Shown one piece after another: positions 25,601 through 37,489 of a stretch of DNA of 64,000 nt. Made by a program: the position numbers and the translations under genes. Location: assembly GCA_013396995.1 (NCBI GenBank), contig VWZP01005668.1, forward strand, positions 636,806-700,805. The letters run 5' to 3'. Source of the DNA: Dicaeum eximium. Taxonomy: Eukaryota > Chordata > Aves > Passeriformes > Dicaeidae. Under the pieces are notes generated by a model. That model was given only the letters and a program-made list of their open reading frames with translations, was not told where the DNA came from and did no database searches. The number at the start of each line of letters is the position of its first letter. Positions within the stretch are counted from its first letter, which is position 1.

Positions 25601-27750
25601 TTATAGCAATAGCACAAAAGTAAAAAGATGTCATCCTTGATTTGAAATATCTGTAAAATTTTATTCACATTAATACTTGTTCCAGGAACTTTCACGTTTA
25701 AAGGTATCCATGTTATCATATCTGAGGAGAGAGTCTTTTCCCTCCACTTCCCTGTTTGGGAAAACTGGGAGACTGAGAAACTCTCCTTGTATGTTTTATG
25801 AAAATTCTCGTGGGGTTTTATGGAAAAGAGGATTCATCCTGAAGTTTGTTCCAAAACCATTATTGAATAGAACTCCACAAATACTAGAGCTTCCAGTCTC
25901 CAAAACATTGAGTCATTAAAACACGAAGATCACGGACAAAAACTCTCTAAATAATTAAAGTTAGACAGTGGGATGTTTATTGGCACTGGCAGGAAGCACT
26001 GGAGTGGTCTCTGAAAGGTGTGACTGCACTGTAAAAGGTTCTTTGCCCTCTAGTTACCTCCCAAAATCTTACATACAATACAAATGCATAACCCCAGCAC
26101 CTTCCATCTCTGCTCTGTATTAAAATGAGGTTATCAGTCCTTCACACGTGCGCAATTCTTCTCCTGAACTGGGTCAGTGGTCTCAAGGGATGAAGTCAGG
26201 AAGGTCTTCATCAGTCTCTGTGGCCCTCTGGCACAATCTAAGGTCCTCTGCTTCGTGGTGGATTAACACAGAGTCCCGGTGCTGGCCATTGTTCTACAGG
26301 TTTCAGTATGTTCTTATAATGGTTCACTTGCTCCCCTTCCCTCTGCAAATAAGCTCATAATACAGCAATTAGCTCTAGCTTAAGCATCTAATAATCATTA
26401 ACCTATCGTTGATATATCTAATTTCAATAAAAATTGCTTCTAACCCTCAGCTAAAATCTTAACTCTTTAAAATCATGATTCAACATCAGTTTTTTCTGAA
26501 AATGACTGTGCTTGGATATGCATATATTTCAATGAAAAAGCCATTTTCTCAAGGCCAGTTTAGTGTGTACATGTCTTTCCAGTCCAAGCTCTACTGGCTC
26601 CCAGGCTACAGCACATGTGAGCTGCTTTGGAGGGACAAAATACAGCTCTACAGAGCCCTCCATCTCTCCAAGAGATTGCTTTTATTGATAAAAATGGAAA
26701 ACCCAGGGTCCAGTTCAACACCGAAGCATCACTCTCCTGCAGACTCTCACACTTGTGTTTCTGTGTGGTAAAACATACAGCACACATTTCTCAGATACTG
26801 TTGAAAAATGCTCTTCTGCAAAGAGCTGGGATTGCTCAGACACCTCAATAATACCCATTGTTCTCCCCTTCTCTTTCAGAGATACATGTTGTCTGGGCTC
26901 TGAAGTTCCATTCTCTCATCCCATGGAAAAGCCACCACTTCCCTCTCTTGCAAGGAGACAAACTGAAAATCATAAAATCACAAAAGTGAAACATACGAGT
27001 TCTAAGCATTTAAACATTTGAGTTACCACTTAGGTGTAGCCATATTATATCCAGAAATTTAATTATTCAGCTGTAACAATAATGTAAATGCACAAATCAC
27101 AGGCTGTGACTAAAAAAACTGGATGGCCATGGAATCCTTACAAATAGGAACACTAAATTTAATTTTTTTTTTTCTCATTTGAAGATCTCATTCAATCTTT
27201 TACTCTGCTAAAAAGGAAATTCCTTCTCGTTACTGTCACATTTTCAAAGGTACTTAAACCTCCAGCCCATGTAAAATTTATGCTATGGAGACCTGAATTT
27301 AAAAAAAAAAAAAAATCTATAAATATCTAATTCTCAAAAATTACATCTTCAGACAGGCCAAATATTGATAAGTATCTGCATGGAACTTATATCTTCAGCC
27401 CTGATATATAAATTTACACTTCTAATTTTAAAAATATTTTCTATTCAACATGCATAAAATTAATAGGGTTCCTTTTCCAACCTTAATTTTACTTTGAAAT
27501 AAAACAAAAGTTGAAATTTTAATGTTTCATAGTTTTATAGGATTTTTTTTTGTAAAGAAAATATTCTTATTTCAGCCGGGCGAAATAAAAATATGTCCCA
27601 ATGTTTCTCAGCACAGCTGGTGGATCAAAGCTAAATTACCTAAACCATTTTGTGATTAAATGTGCTTTTAATTAGTAGACTAGTAGATTCTTTCTTCTCT
27701 GAACTTTTTCTGTCGACAAAAACAGAGGCAGGTGTTTTGGTTGCTCAGTT
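16625..27750. other. Long intergenic stretch without recognised genes
   Basis: Over 11 kb of AT-rich sequence. I saw a CCAA tetranucleotide run near 17906, a G-quadruplex motif at 22825-22842, an ambiguous base at 23641 at the end of a poly-T run, and a T-tract near 24851-24870. Open frames here are short, often overlap on several strands and have no family resemblance. I recognised no mobile element, though old diverged ones could be hidden. Confidence 0.5.
22825..22842 (+). other. Canonical G-quadruplex motif
   Basis: G5-A-G3-A-G3-A-G4 is four G-runs with single-base loops, the most stable class of quadruplex pattern, isolated in AT-rich DNA and preceded by a T8 run. Confidence 0.7.
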
Positions 27751-27929
27751 AATCACAGAATAAGCTGAGTTGGAAGGGAACTACAAAGATCATCTTGTCC
27801 ATCTCCTGGGCCTGCACAGCTCCATCCCCAAGAATCCCACCTTGTGCCTGAGAGCATTGTCCAAATGCTCCTTGAGCTCTGTCAGGCTGGTGCTCTGAGC
27901 ACATTCCCAGGGAGCCTGTTCTAGTGCCC
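27751..27929 (-). mobile_element. CR1 LINE 3' part, left segment interrupted by an LTR
   Basis: The + strand is the reverse complement of a CR1 3' end, beginning AATCACAGAATAAGCTGAGT (reverse of the terminal repeat) and passing through AAGATCATCTTGTCC and GGAGCCTGTTCTAGTGCCC. It breaks off at 27929, where an LTR has been inserted, and resumes after 28580. Confidence 0.92.
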
Positions 27930-28580
27930 TGTTGGAATCCAGGGCACAGGGAATGTCTCTCTGCCTGTTTTAAGAAACTCTGACCCTCAGCAGAACACTG
28001 CTTTTAACCTTCCCCCCTGGGAAAAATTGCCAAGACTTTGGGATGAGTTAGAGCACACAGGTAGTAGTATGTAGTAGTGGTAGTTTATCACAGCGTGAAG
28101 AATTTAGGGTTTTAGGATTTTAATATGACACTGAATAGGAGACAAGATGGAGGATTTTGGGTGTTGTCCCTTCTTCCTTCTTGTCCCTCTTCAGCTCCAT
28201 TTTCAGTAGTACTGGTGGCAGAAAGTTATTGGTTAAAGTAAGCAGTAATGTGGAAGTTACGTGTACAGATTAGTAGAAGTTATTGATAGAAAAGTAGAAA
28301 CAAAGTACATGTTAGAATGTAATTGGGTTAAACAGCTTTAAAAGGCCTTGGTTTTGGGTGTTTGGGGTCCATTTTGTACCTTGCTTCTCACATGCTGAGT
28401 CTGGTGTGCAGATGGTGCTGAACTTAAGATAAAATAAGAATAAACAAAAACCTGAAGAGTGAGAGAAATAGAGTCCTGCACGTTCTTCATCCTTGGAAAA
28501 GAACTCAGCAGGGGAACCCCCTCCAAAGGGCCCAGGGGGTTGGGTTCCCACTCTTGCTGGGACCACCAAAAAATCCAGCA
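27930..28580 (-). mobile_element. Solo LTR nested in a CR1 element
   Basis: On the minus strand it runs from TGCTGGATTTTTTGGTGG to GGATTCCAACA (651 bp, TG...CA). Exact 6-bp direct repeats GTGCCC flank it (27924-27929 and 28581-28586), and CR1 sequence continues on both sides. This proves insertion into a pre-existing CR1. The polyadenylation position carries GATAAA (28084-28089 on the complement). No internal retroviral genes are present. Both ends are shared with the shortened copy at 4786-5030. Open frames crossing this block belong to the LTR and are not genes. Confidence 0.94.
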
Positions 28581-28660
28581 GTGCCCGAACAACCACTGGT
28601 TCAGAAACCTTTTCCTGATATCCAGCCTAAACTTCTGGCCATTCCCTGTGGTCCTTGTTT
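28581..28660 (-). mobile_element. CR1 LINE 3' part, right segment
   Basis: After the second GTGCCC the CR1 complement resumes: CTTTTCCTGATATCCAGCC, TAAACTTCTGGCCATTCCC and a GTGGTCCTTG end. Together with 27751-27929 it forms one CR1 copy split by the LTR. It fades near 28660. Confidence 0.88.
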
Positions 28661-31600
28661 TGATTCTTTTATGTTTTGAGGGTACTGTTTTCAACATAAA
28701 GATATTAATGTATATGTTCTGGAGTACTCTTGTATACAAAAGGCAGCTTGTTTAATGCTGGGACAGTGAAGGAAGGTGACTCATCAGGGATTATGCAGTT
28801 CTGGTAACTGCTGCAGGGCAATTCAAAACTCCCAGGTAATATCAGAAGGAGCCAAAATCATCAATACTAGTAAAATTCTTCAGTAATGTGTGATCAGCCA
28901 AAACAACATCCCTGCTCCACAAGAAAGTTTGGAAGAGGGTAGCTTTCTATGGCTTTCATCTCTGATTTCTTGTTCCTCTAAAGGCCAGGATTTATGGGAT
29001 TTTTTGGGAAAAAACAAAGCTTTCCTGTGTTGTCCACAAGTGAATTAATTCATTCATTTTCTGTACAGCCAAAATCTTCATTTTTGGCACTCCATCCTGC
29101 AGAATAGATCAAAGGCAGAACACAAAAACACATGAAGATTGTCAATTATGAATTTCCAGCCAACAAAACCTACTGTGGCTATTGTATCGGACAGCTGGCT
29201 TACAATCCCTAACATACCAGCATAACATAGTACATCATACACAGGAATTATGGCAGCAGGTATCAGTGAGGAGTGAAGTTACTTTTCAGCATTAAGTATA
29301 TACAGCTCTGTCTAGACATCCCTCTCCATCTGCCTAGATGTTTTCCTCCTGTTACAAGTTCTACAATCTATCTAGTTGAATGTCCTCAATATTATACAAG
29401 TTGCATTTAACAGTTAGAACTATAAAAGAAAACCTTTAGAAATGGAAATTGTTTGTCAAATATTTTTTTCAGCATCCTTTTTTCTGCCATTGTTCTATGG
29501 TAATTTAAAGATTAATTATTTTAAACCTTTTTACCTGCTTTTGCAAAAGAAGCCTGTGTTTCTGAATGTTAAAAAGGACAAAGAACATATTTTTTATTTC
29601 TGAAGCTCTAACATCTGAATCTCAGCAATAATTAATACATGGAAGTGTATATAACACAAAAGATCATTATCACAAGATCTAAAGTGAGTGAACATATGGT
29701 GGTAAGTCAAATAGCACAGAAATAGTATGAATAACAACACCAAGTCATTAAGTAAACAGGGAGGAAAGGAAGGTAACATTGCATGAAATAACTGTTAACA
29801 GGGTAGCATTTGTGAGCTGAGTTTATGTTTAATGATGTTTTTTTTTTCTATGGAGCAACCAAGGGTAACATATGATGCCAGTGATGTGGACATAATTTGG
29901 GTGCACTTTTCTAATTAAGTAAAATGCCCTTCAAAGCAATGGTGAGAAGATCACAAAAGTCAAATGCTGCTCTTTAGATTCAGACTTGGAGTTCAGGACA
30001 ATCCAAGGCCCAGAGAAGGTTAATGTGTTGTCCTCCCCATCACCCCACCCAGGGATGCTTGCTGTATCCAGGCTCGCAGCGCTACAGAGAGGCAGCTCAT
30101 TAAACCACTGCTGTACTCACCAGGACACCCAAGATCACAGAGTCACAGCAGCACGCTGCAGGCTGATATTATAATTGACAGAGCTGCCCTGACACAAGTG
30201 CATTGCTCCAGGATTCTGGACACGCTGGATTTGGGGAACTCAGGAGCTGGGCAATGCCTTGCTGAAGTGTAGGATGACATTACAGTGAAAGGATCCCGAA
30301 GTATTAGAATATATCAAACACTTTGGATAGTAACCCTCTCAAATTTTAATCTGGCACACAGTCAACTATGCCAGCCAGCTCTGAGAAGGAGGAGGGGAAG
30401 GACTGGTATCAGCAGAAAGGTTGCTGCTTAGAATTGTTTCTTGAGAGATAGAAATAGCATGAAGCTGATGGGAGCAGCTCCAGGCAGAAATAACATTCCC
30501 TACTGAAATCTAACAGAAATAGCCTGTACAGTAGTTTCACCATGTCACAGAGTGAATGGTGACAGTGCACAGAGGGTATTTCTATGCAGAAAATTACTGA
30601 GAAGCAGTAGGAGCAGGAGACATGTTACAAGATCAACATGACAAAGTGAGCAATTAGGCTTTCATGGAACCGAGGACAGAATTTTTCTGCACTCTGTCAT
30701 CAGCTCTCAGGGCTAAGGCTGATGCTTATGACCTTACAGAGGCTGATCACAACAGGCCATGCTGGGTCAGGGCCTATTGAGTTGCTTCCTTCAGTGGAGG
30801 TGATGGAGTTCATTCCAAATGTAGCTACTCTGAGGCATTAAACAAATAAAACATAGTATGCATTAAAATAACATTATTAAGGTTACAAAGGTTACAGAGT
30901 CAAGCATTCAAAGCTACTTCTGCAGTCTTAATTCAGTCCCCATTGTGTGTTTTCTCCATCTTCCCATGACTCTCCCTAATACTTCTACACCATAAATTTG
31001 CCTTACAGTAAATTTTGTTAACTCTATCACAACAGAGGGCAAGAGCTTGTAGTAAATATTTCATGTACAGTATGGAAGAGCTTATACAGGAGCACATTTC
31101 TGGGCTTTCTGTTCCCCATTTGTTTGATCATCACAGTTCAATATGTGGTCCCAGGATATATTTCCTGAACAATATGCAAACTGCTCAGACTTAATCCCTG
31201 TCTTTTTGACTCAGACTAGTGTAAGAGCACCTTAGATGTCTCAGTGAGGCACCCAAATTCAGAGGTTCTGTTCTCCATGGCAATAGAAAGACTAACTCCA
31301 GCTACAGGGAGACAGAAGTAGTGACTTGTCATTTAATTCTGAACCCAGAAAGCCTCCTCTGTAAAGAGAAAAATAAACAGGGGAAAAAAATTGCCTTAAT
31401 TTCAATTTTAAAAATCTGAAATCACTGAGAAAATGTCTACTACCACTCAAATGAGCACTGGTATATTCTCTTCCCTGTTAAGCTTTATTTTTGCCACAAC
31501 TAGAACCAACATAAGTGTTGCCATATGTTTACTGCTATCAGGAAGCTCCATTATAAGCCAGTAAACAAGCTAGACATTACCATAGTTATAACTTAATTGC

Positions 31601-32390
31601 ATCCTCTGGGAAGGGAACTGTCATCAGGTCAGGTTTTCTGAAGTCACAGAATTAACAAACTTCTATCATTAAGCCTTTCTTTACACAACCAGTGTTTGAA
31701 CAGAAAACCCATTGGCAAAAGCTACAGGTACTGGTGAAAGCAGCCATGAACATCCACCAAATCAGCATTTTTCCAACATGTGATTGAGTTCCTGACTGGA
31801 CTTTTTGTCTGAAGTTTTATACCACTTCCTCTGATATTCTTGGGGCAAATCTCCCTCTTATCTACAAAAAAATTTTCTAAAATTTTCTTATCTAAAAAAA
31901 AATTTTCAAGGGTTGAGCTGTGGCCCACTGGACACTGCTGAATTCTTACCTCAGGCCTTATGGTATGTTTGGGAACAAGTCTGGTAGCTCTGGTAACCAA
32001 AATAGCCTTAAATTTTGTTTAGTCCATGAACCCAAATAAAGATTAGCTGAGAAAAACTTACAGGCAGAAATATCTGGTCACAATAATTTTGTAATACAAC
32101 AAAAAAAACCACAAGAAAACCAAAAGCCAAAAGAGAGGATATGTTAATTAATTCAACATTATTGGTTATAATTCAAAGCATCTTTGTCAAAAGATTTTAC
32201 TAACTAAGTATCTACTTAAACTATTTTTTTTCCTGATTTATAATATTGTGATATCATCCCTCTGGAAGAGCAGAGCATGGAAACTTATGCCTTAGGACCT
32301 TTATTTAAAGGAGCTTTTGCCTCCTTCTAGTGTAACTAAAGGCTCCAGGAATTAGGCACCTATTTTTAGCACGATGAATGCAGATAAATA
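28661..32390. other. Intergenic sequence without recognised genes
   Basis: Mostly AT-rich. A slightly GC-richer patch at about 29990-30260 contains a weak MIR-like AAGGCCCAGAGAAGGTTAA string that I could not extend. A partial tandem duplication lies at 31857-31912. No gene was seen. Confidence 0.5.
31857..31912 (+). repeat. Short imperfect tandem duplication
   Basis: Two copies of a unit beginning CTTATCTA, then an A-run, then ATTTTC lie head to tail, each about 28 bp. It looks like replication slippage. Confidence 0.6.
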
Positions 32391-32464
32391 ACCTCAAGAA
32401 GTTCAACAAGGCCAAATGCAAGGTGCTGCACGTGGGTCAGGGCAATTCCCAGTAGCAATACACA
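32391..32464 (+). mobile_element. CR1 LINE, left segment interrupted by an LTR-like insert
   Basis: CTCAAGAAGTTCAACAAGGC, CAAATGCAAGGTGCTGCACG and TGGGTCAGGGCAATTCCCAG match the CR1 ORF2 C-terminal region in sense. Homology stops at 32464 and resumes at 32858 with the next part of the same consensus. Confidence 0.88.
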
Positions 32465-32857
32465 TGTAGCAGAATTCCTTAGGGAGCAGGGGTAGGATCT
32501 TCTCCTGAGCAAGCTGGACAACCCAGCCTGGGCCTAGGTAAGGCCTAAGTAAAGGCCAAAGCCTGTGGCATCTTTGAAATTATTTTAAGGTATGCAAAAA
32601 AACCAAGTAAATCGCGTGTGTAATAATAGATGTAGAAGTACGACTGAATGCCTAAACCACCTTAACTACAAGGTAAACAATGTTTAATTGTGTTTTTTCT
32701 ATGCTGTACACCAATGAGGGAATGCTTGAAAATGTAAACAATGCCAAAATGTACATAAGCCACCATTTTAAGCAATTAAATACTAATGTTATGTAGCCGC
32801 ATCAGTGTGATTACATTACTCTGCTAACTCTCCACAATTTTCAGGATTCCCTCTCCG
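32465..32857 (+). mobile_element. Putative solo LTR nested in CR1
   Basis: A 393-bp block interrupts a CR1 element and is flanked by exact 6-bp repeats TACACA (32459-32464 and 32858-32863). It starts TGTAGCAG and ends TCTCCG, one transition from a canonical CA end. Near its 3' half are CATAAGCCACCATTTT and AATTAAATA, a pattern like the polyadenylation region of avian class II LTRs. It is unlike the other two LTR families in the window, so it would be a third. No internal genes are present. A different kind of insertion is possible but less likely, given the 6-bp duplication. Confidence 0.72.
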
Positions 32858-33542
32858 TACACAGTGAGCAATGGAAGGATTGACAGCAGTCCTGGGAGAA
32901 GGGCTTGGGCCCTGGGGGATGCAGAGCTGGACATCAGTCAGCCATGTGCACTCACAGAAAGCCAAACACATCCTGGGCTGCGTCACAAGAAGTGAGGACA
33001 GCAGGTTGAGGGAGGGGATTCTGCTATTCTACTCTGCAGCGGTTCTGGCTCAGGGTTGAGCTGGNCATGCAGCTCTGGGGCACCAGAACATGGACATGTT
33101 AGAGTATGTCCACAGGGGGGTCATGGAGGAGATCCCAGGGCTGGAACACCTCCCATGAAAACAGGACAAGAGAGTTGGGACTGTTCAGCCTGGAGAAGAG
33201 AAGGGTCTGGGCAGATCTTACTGTGGCCTTTCAGTACCTGAAGGGGGCTTATAAGAAAAGATGAGGACAAATTTTTAGCAGGGCCTGTAGTGATGGTTCT
33301 AAAGTGAAAGAGGATAGGTTTATATTGGACATAAGGAAAGAATTATCTACTATGAGGCTAGCAAAACTCTGTCACAGGTTTCCCAGAGAAGTGGTAGATG
33401 CCCCAACTCTGGAATTGGCTAAGGACAGATTAAATGGACCTTTGAGCAATCTGATCAAGCGGGAGGTGCCCCTGTACATGGCAGGAATGTTGGACTAGAT
33501 GATCTTTAAACGCCCCTTCCAACCCAAATTATTTTATGATTA
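32858..33542 (+). mobile_element. CR1 LINE, right segment to 3' end
   Basis: CR1 continues from GACAGCAGTCCTGGGAGAAG through AAAGCCAAACACATCCTGGG, CATGCAGCTCTGGGGCACCA, TTCAGCCTGGAGAAGAGAAG, TTTCAGTACCTGAAGGGGGC and GACTAGATGATCTTTAA to TTTTATGATTATT. The coding part is broken by stops and by an ambiguous base at 33065. This is the longest CR1 copy in the window, about 760 bp once joined. Confidence 0.93.
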
Positions 33543-33743
33543 TTAATAATAACTGCATTGTTCAGCATATCAAATCTTTATCTCTGTAAATACAGCACTG
33601 TATGGTCTTCGTAATGAGCTTTTTTCCTTACAGGTAACATTTGTCTATTCTATCATATTTAGATACATCTACTATTTATATCAGTTGTCATTAGGATTTA
33701 TTTTTTATGAGTCAGTACCTCTCAGAATTATGTTGTGACCACT

Positions 33744-34037
33744 AAGGGGGGTGTTGCACTAACATTGCTCCCTCCAAACCTTTCTCATCTGGGCCAGCCA
33801 CGGTCTTTAGGACCTCAGTCCTGGCCCCCAGGTGCCATTAGGGTTAGGGTTCAGACTTCCACAGGCCTACAGTTCCAGGGACACTGGGGCTGGAAAAGTC
33901 AGGCCAAGGTGGGTGTGGCATTTGCATCAGCATTGCTCCCTCCACACATTCCTAATCTGGGTCACTCCAATGCTGGGGACCTCAACTTCAGCCTTCAAGT
34001 ACCCTTAGGATTAGGGTTCAGAGATCCACAAGGCCTA
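33744..34037 (+). repeat. Two-copy tandem repeat, period 168 bp, with telomere-like motifs
   Basis: CATTGCTCCCTCC (33763 and 33931) and AGGCCTAC (33863 and 34031) recur at exactly 168 bp, with intervening sequence clearly related but diverged. Each unit holds two TTAGGR hexamers (33838-33849; 34005-34016) followed by GTTC. The block is more GC-rich than its surroundings and looks like a fragment of a satellite or minisatellite family. It begins just 200 bp after a CR1 3' end. Open frames here simply follow the repeat. Confidence 0.8.
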
Positions 34038-34381
34038 CCACTTTAAAATGTAAGGGGAAAAAAAAAGTCTAATACAATAAACTCCAAAACTGATGAATGT
34101 TTATGGGATTTCCACTAAATAAAATGTCTTTTGCTTGTGAGACAAAACATTTTCAGGATTATTTTATTACGTCTTTACAAATTTTACCCTACATTATTCT
34201 TTATTTTTCCTTTGGGAAATTGGCTCAAGCTGTCAAAAAATAATAATTCCAGTGTAGAAGCAAATAGGAGAAATAAAGCAGAAAAAAAGAGGAAGCAAAA
34301 AGAAAAAAAAAAACATTAGACACTTGCTTTCATGGCACTGAAGCTGTGTAAATTACAGGTTATTTTTCAGTTCTTCTTAGT

Positions 34382-34808
34382 CTACTTTCCTCCTTTGGCC
34401 TTGACTTTGGCAAAACTCACAAATTTCCTGTGTCTTCTTCCTTCCACGCCGTGATGGGCTTCACCACCACCTCCAAGCCCACCATCTGCAGCAGCAGCAG
34501 GACAATGCACAAATGTCCCCCAGTTCTGTTCATAGGTATGTTCATAGGTATGAACACAGCAAAACTTAACATCACACAGCAGATCCAGCCTGAACAATAG
34601 CCCGCCTCTCATTTGGGTGAAAACCTGCAGTAACAGGTTTTGCAGCTTGATGGTAAACTGATGTCCCTCTGTAGTTTTTGTTGTTGATGGCAGTGGTTAG
34701 TTTTCTTTTTTCTCTGCTCATGTATTCTTCCTTTGACTTTAGGATCTTGAGATTATTGGGTGTGTTCTTCCACCTGCAGAGGGCTAGAGGTAGCTTATTT
34801 TCTTCCAT
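34382..34808 (-). pseudogene. Possible frameshifted coding relic of unknown family
   Basis: Two minus-strand frames overlap end to end: 34572-34808 (78 codons, starting MEENKLPLALCRWKN and ending HPNERRAIVQAGSAV) and 34382-34612 (76 codons, ending FVSFAKVKAKGGK). Lysine- and arginine-rich composition, the joining point and a 12-base in-frame tandem duplication (TTCATAGGTATG, near 34530-34552) make it look like a decayed coding sequence or retrocopy broken by one frameshift. I do not recognise the family. No poly-A tail remnant is visible at the expected side, so this may equally be chance. Confidence 0.25.
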
Positions 34809-35691
34809 AAATAGCCATGAAAGGTCATTTCAGGGAAAGAGCTGAGGGAATATTTGACTTGGGAGGTTCACTGACAGAGATGAACTAGATGAGGTAGAAC
34901 TGAAATAGCCCAAGCTATGTGATCAAATTAAGATTTTTTTATTTGTTTCATTTAACTAAAGATATTTAATTAATTTAGTAGTTGTGTAAGTCTTGTGCAA
35001 AATCATTCAGGTTTTATTTCAGCTCTTGTGGAAATAGAGCATGGAGTGGAGTATTGAAATTAAATATTACACATATTCCAAAAGACACTTCTCCATTTTT
35101 TTTTTCAGCAAAATGTTCAAAGCACTTAGAAGATTTAATCCGATTGTGATAACTCTTTCAGTACTGCATTTGCATTTATTACCAGTGTTAACATTTTAGA
35201 TGTAAAATCTAACCACTGTTTACTTGGCTCAAACTTACTGCTTTATTTATGTGGAACATTTAGAAGGATTAGGATTCATGGCTACCTGGAACAAAACCTG
35301 ATATGAAAACCCTTTCTGAAGGGAAATGTGTATGTCCTCATTGTTTTTCTGAGTGGAGACCTTGCTCTGACAAGGCCTGAGTTATTAACAGTTTCCAACT
35401 CATGATGTGTTAACAGCAAGCATGCAGTTCCTCTCTGGCCATCTAACCCTTGAAAAGAAAAAAAAAAAGAAAAGAAAAAAGAAAAAAAATCCTCCTTATC
35501 TGGGTTTGCAGAAATTTCCTATATTAGCTTTAAATAAGACAGAGATTGTATCTGATATCTCTGAGTTTGACATTCTGACTTCAGTCTGAAAACCAAACAG
35601 TTTATGGCTGATTTTCAAGCAACTTTTGCTTACACAGCCCAGGAGCTGACCCAGCCTTTGAGTGCATCAAACAACTGTCTTGCCCCAAAAT

Positions 35692-35780
35692 AGTAATTTG
35701 TAATAGTAATGGTAATGGTAATTTAAAAGATAGTAATTAAAATAGTAATGGTAATTAAAAAATAGTAATGGTAATTTAAC
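35692..35780 (+). repeat. TAGTAATGGTAAT imperfect tandem repeat
   Basis: The string AGTAATGGTAAT recurs with A/T-only spacers at least three times within 90 bp, and shorter GGTAAT units lie between copies. It is a low-complexity minisatellite. Confidence 0.75.
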
Positions 35781-37044
35781 TATTTAAAAGTCAAATTTTT
35801 AAAATGTTTTGCTAGAAGAAATCAGGATAAAGGGGCTAAACAACTGATCTTGGAGACATTTTGGCCTGTCAAGAGCCACTTTAAAGAGATGGTTTACAGT
35901 ATCTCTCTTGGTTTTAAACAAGTATCAGAAGTTACAAAGAGCAAACAAGGGTTTGGTTGCTCTATGCTGGATCTAAGCGGGATGGGATTTTTGGGTTTTG
36001 TAGCTTCAATACAGGCTGGCATACTTGAAGAAGAAAGTTTCAGAGCATTTTTTGTAGTCAAATAAATTGAATGTTGAGTCACTGCTCTAATTAGATAATT
36101 AGGATAACAGAGAAAAATAAATTTTAAAGATCTATGCTTGTATCAGGAAGTTATATGCATTCTGCCTGTTTGTTCCAGCCTTATGTTTGTAAATTTTAAG
36201 GCTGCTATATATGATGATGACATTAAAATAGTCACTTTTTAAAGCAAGAAATGGTGTTTCAACTGCTTTGGTGTAAAGTTTGGCTAAAAAAGAAGAAAAG
36301 AAAGAAAATAAAATAATAATAAAATTAATTATATCAAGTTGCCTTAAAATATCATGTAGCAAAAGGAGAAAGGCATTTGAGGAAGCAGACAGAAACTCTA
36401 AAAGGGTGAACTAGCACAGTGAAAAAGAGCATAAACACAGAATCTGATGGGTAGTCAGGGAACAGCAAAGGTAAAATCTGAAGGAGAAATGATGCTTGAT
36501 TTCTACAGCCTGGACAGGTTTAGCAAAGTAATCTGTTAGTGAAGAATGGTGTTACTGATGTTAAGGGAAATGAGGAAATAAAAATTAAGTGGGAAACTGA
36601 TCTGGGCAAAGGGGCACTGCTATTTCTGTTTCATGAGCTAGAAACAAATGTTCCCTTCCTGCCCTTATAGACTCTCACTCCTCTAATGGGTTTGATTTTC
36701 CTCTTCACACATAACAATGGCTAATTCGTGCCTGTTTATCCTTGTACCAGCATTATTCATTAGCAAAAATGTGTCTTCTCTCTCTTCTGTCTGCTCTTAC
36801 AATTTCAGAGGATGAGCATACACCTTATCTGCCCCCAGCTTGTAAAAGCAAAGTACATTTAGTCCCAGGAACCCTGCTTAGCCCTTGTTCCAGTCTGAAT
36901 TTATTGGTTTCACATGGTTGGCCAGGAGGGTTTTCCACAATCAGGGTGGGCTCTCACAGGCTATAGGTGCATGGGAATGTAAGAAACAGGGTTCAAAATC
37001 ACACTGAGTTTTTCACACTCAGCCCAAAGTCAAGCACTTTACAT

Positions 37045-37243
37045 GATCATGAATCATTTAAGTTGGAAAAGACTTCTAAGATCGAGTCCAGCTATCAATG
37101 TAGCACCACCATACTCACCTCTAAACCACGTCCCTCAGTGCCACATCCACACTTTTTTGAACACTTCCAAGAATGGCAATTTCACCCCCTCCCTGACCAC
37201 TGAAGAAATTTTTCCTAATATTTAATCTAAACCTCCCCTGAAG
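37045..37243 (-). mobile_element. CR1 LINE 3' end fragment
   Basis: Reverse complement of the CR1 3' region: GAATCATTTAAGTTGGAAAA, ACTTCTAAGATCGAGTCCAG, CCACGTCCCTCAGTGCCACA, TTTTTCCTAATATTTAATCT and AAACCTCCCCTGAAGG. It is missing about 60 bp in the middle compared with the copy at 45337-45770. Confidence 0.9.
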
Positions 37244-37489
37244 GAAACAATATAGAGGAACAGAAAACAATAAAAATATAAAAGCAATACAGGGCAACAC
37301 AACCAGATTACAGGATCATATTTGGTTATCTTGTATCTACATATTAATGACTCATCATTGTGTAAACAACCAACATGAGCAGCAAATAATTTTTTCCTAT
37401 TAGTCCCTAAAGTCATAATTTTCTTCTTATTCTGTTATTGCCATCATCATTAACCTTTTTCATCCCGTATGATGTTTGACCCTCCCCTA

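Larger units (their letters stand above)
34046..37044. other. Intergenic sequence with A-rich and TAGTAATGG repeats
   Basis: Besides the coding-like relic listed separately, this AT-rich stretch holds a G-interrupted poly-A tract at about 35455-35490 and a TAGTAATGGTAAT repeat at about 35692-35780. No gene was recognised. Confidence 0.5.

Noticed and set aside
28312..28755. Overlapping frames of 94-133 codons on both strands
   Set aside because: They run through the LTR inserted at 27930-28580 and the CR1 next to it, and do not correspond to retroviral proteins.
29990..30175. A second MIR-like fragment
   Set aside because: Only an AAGGCCCAGAGAAGGTTAA string matches. The rest of the core is absent or out of order.
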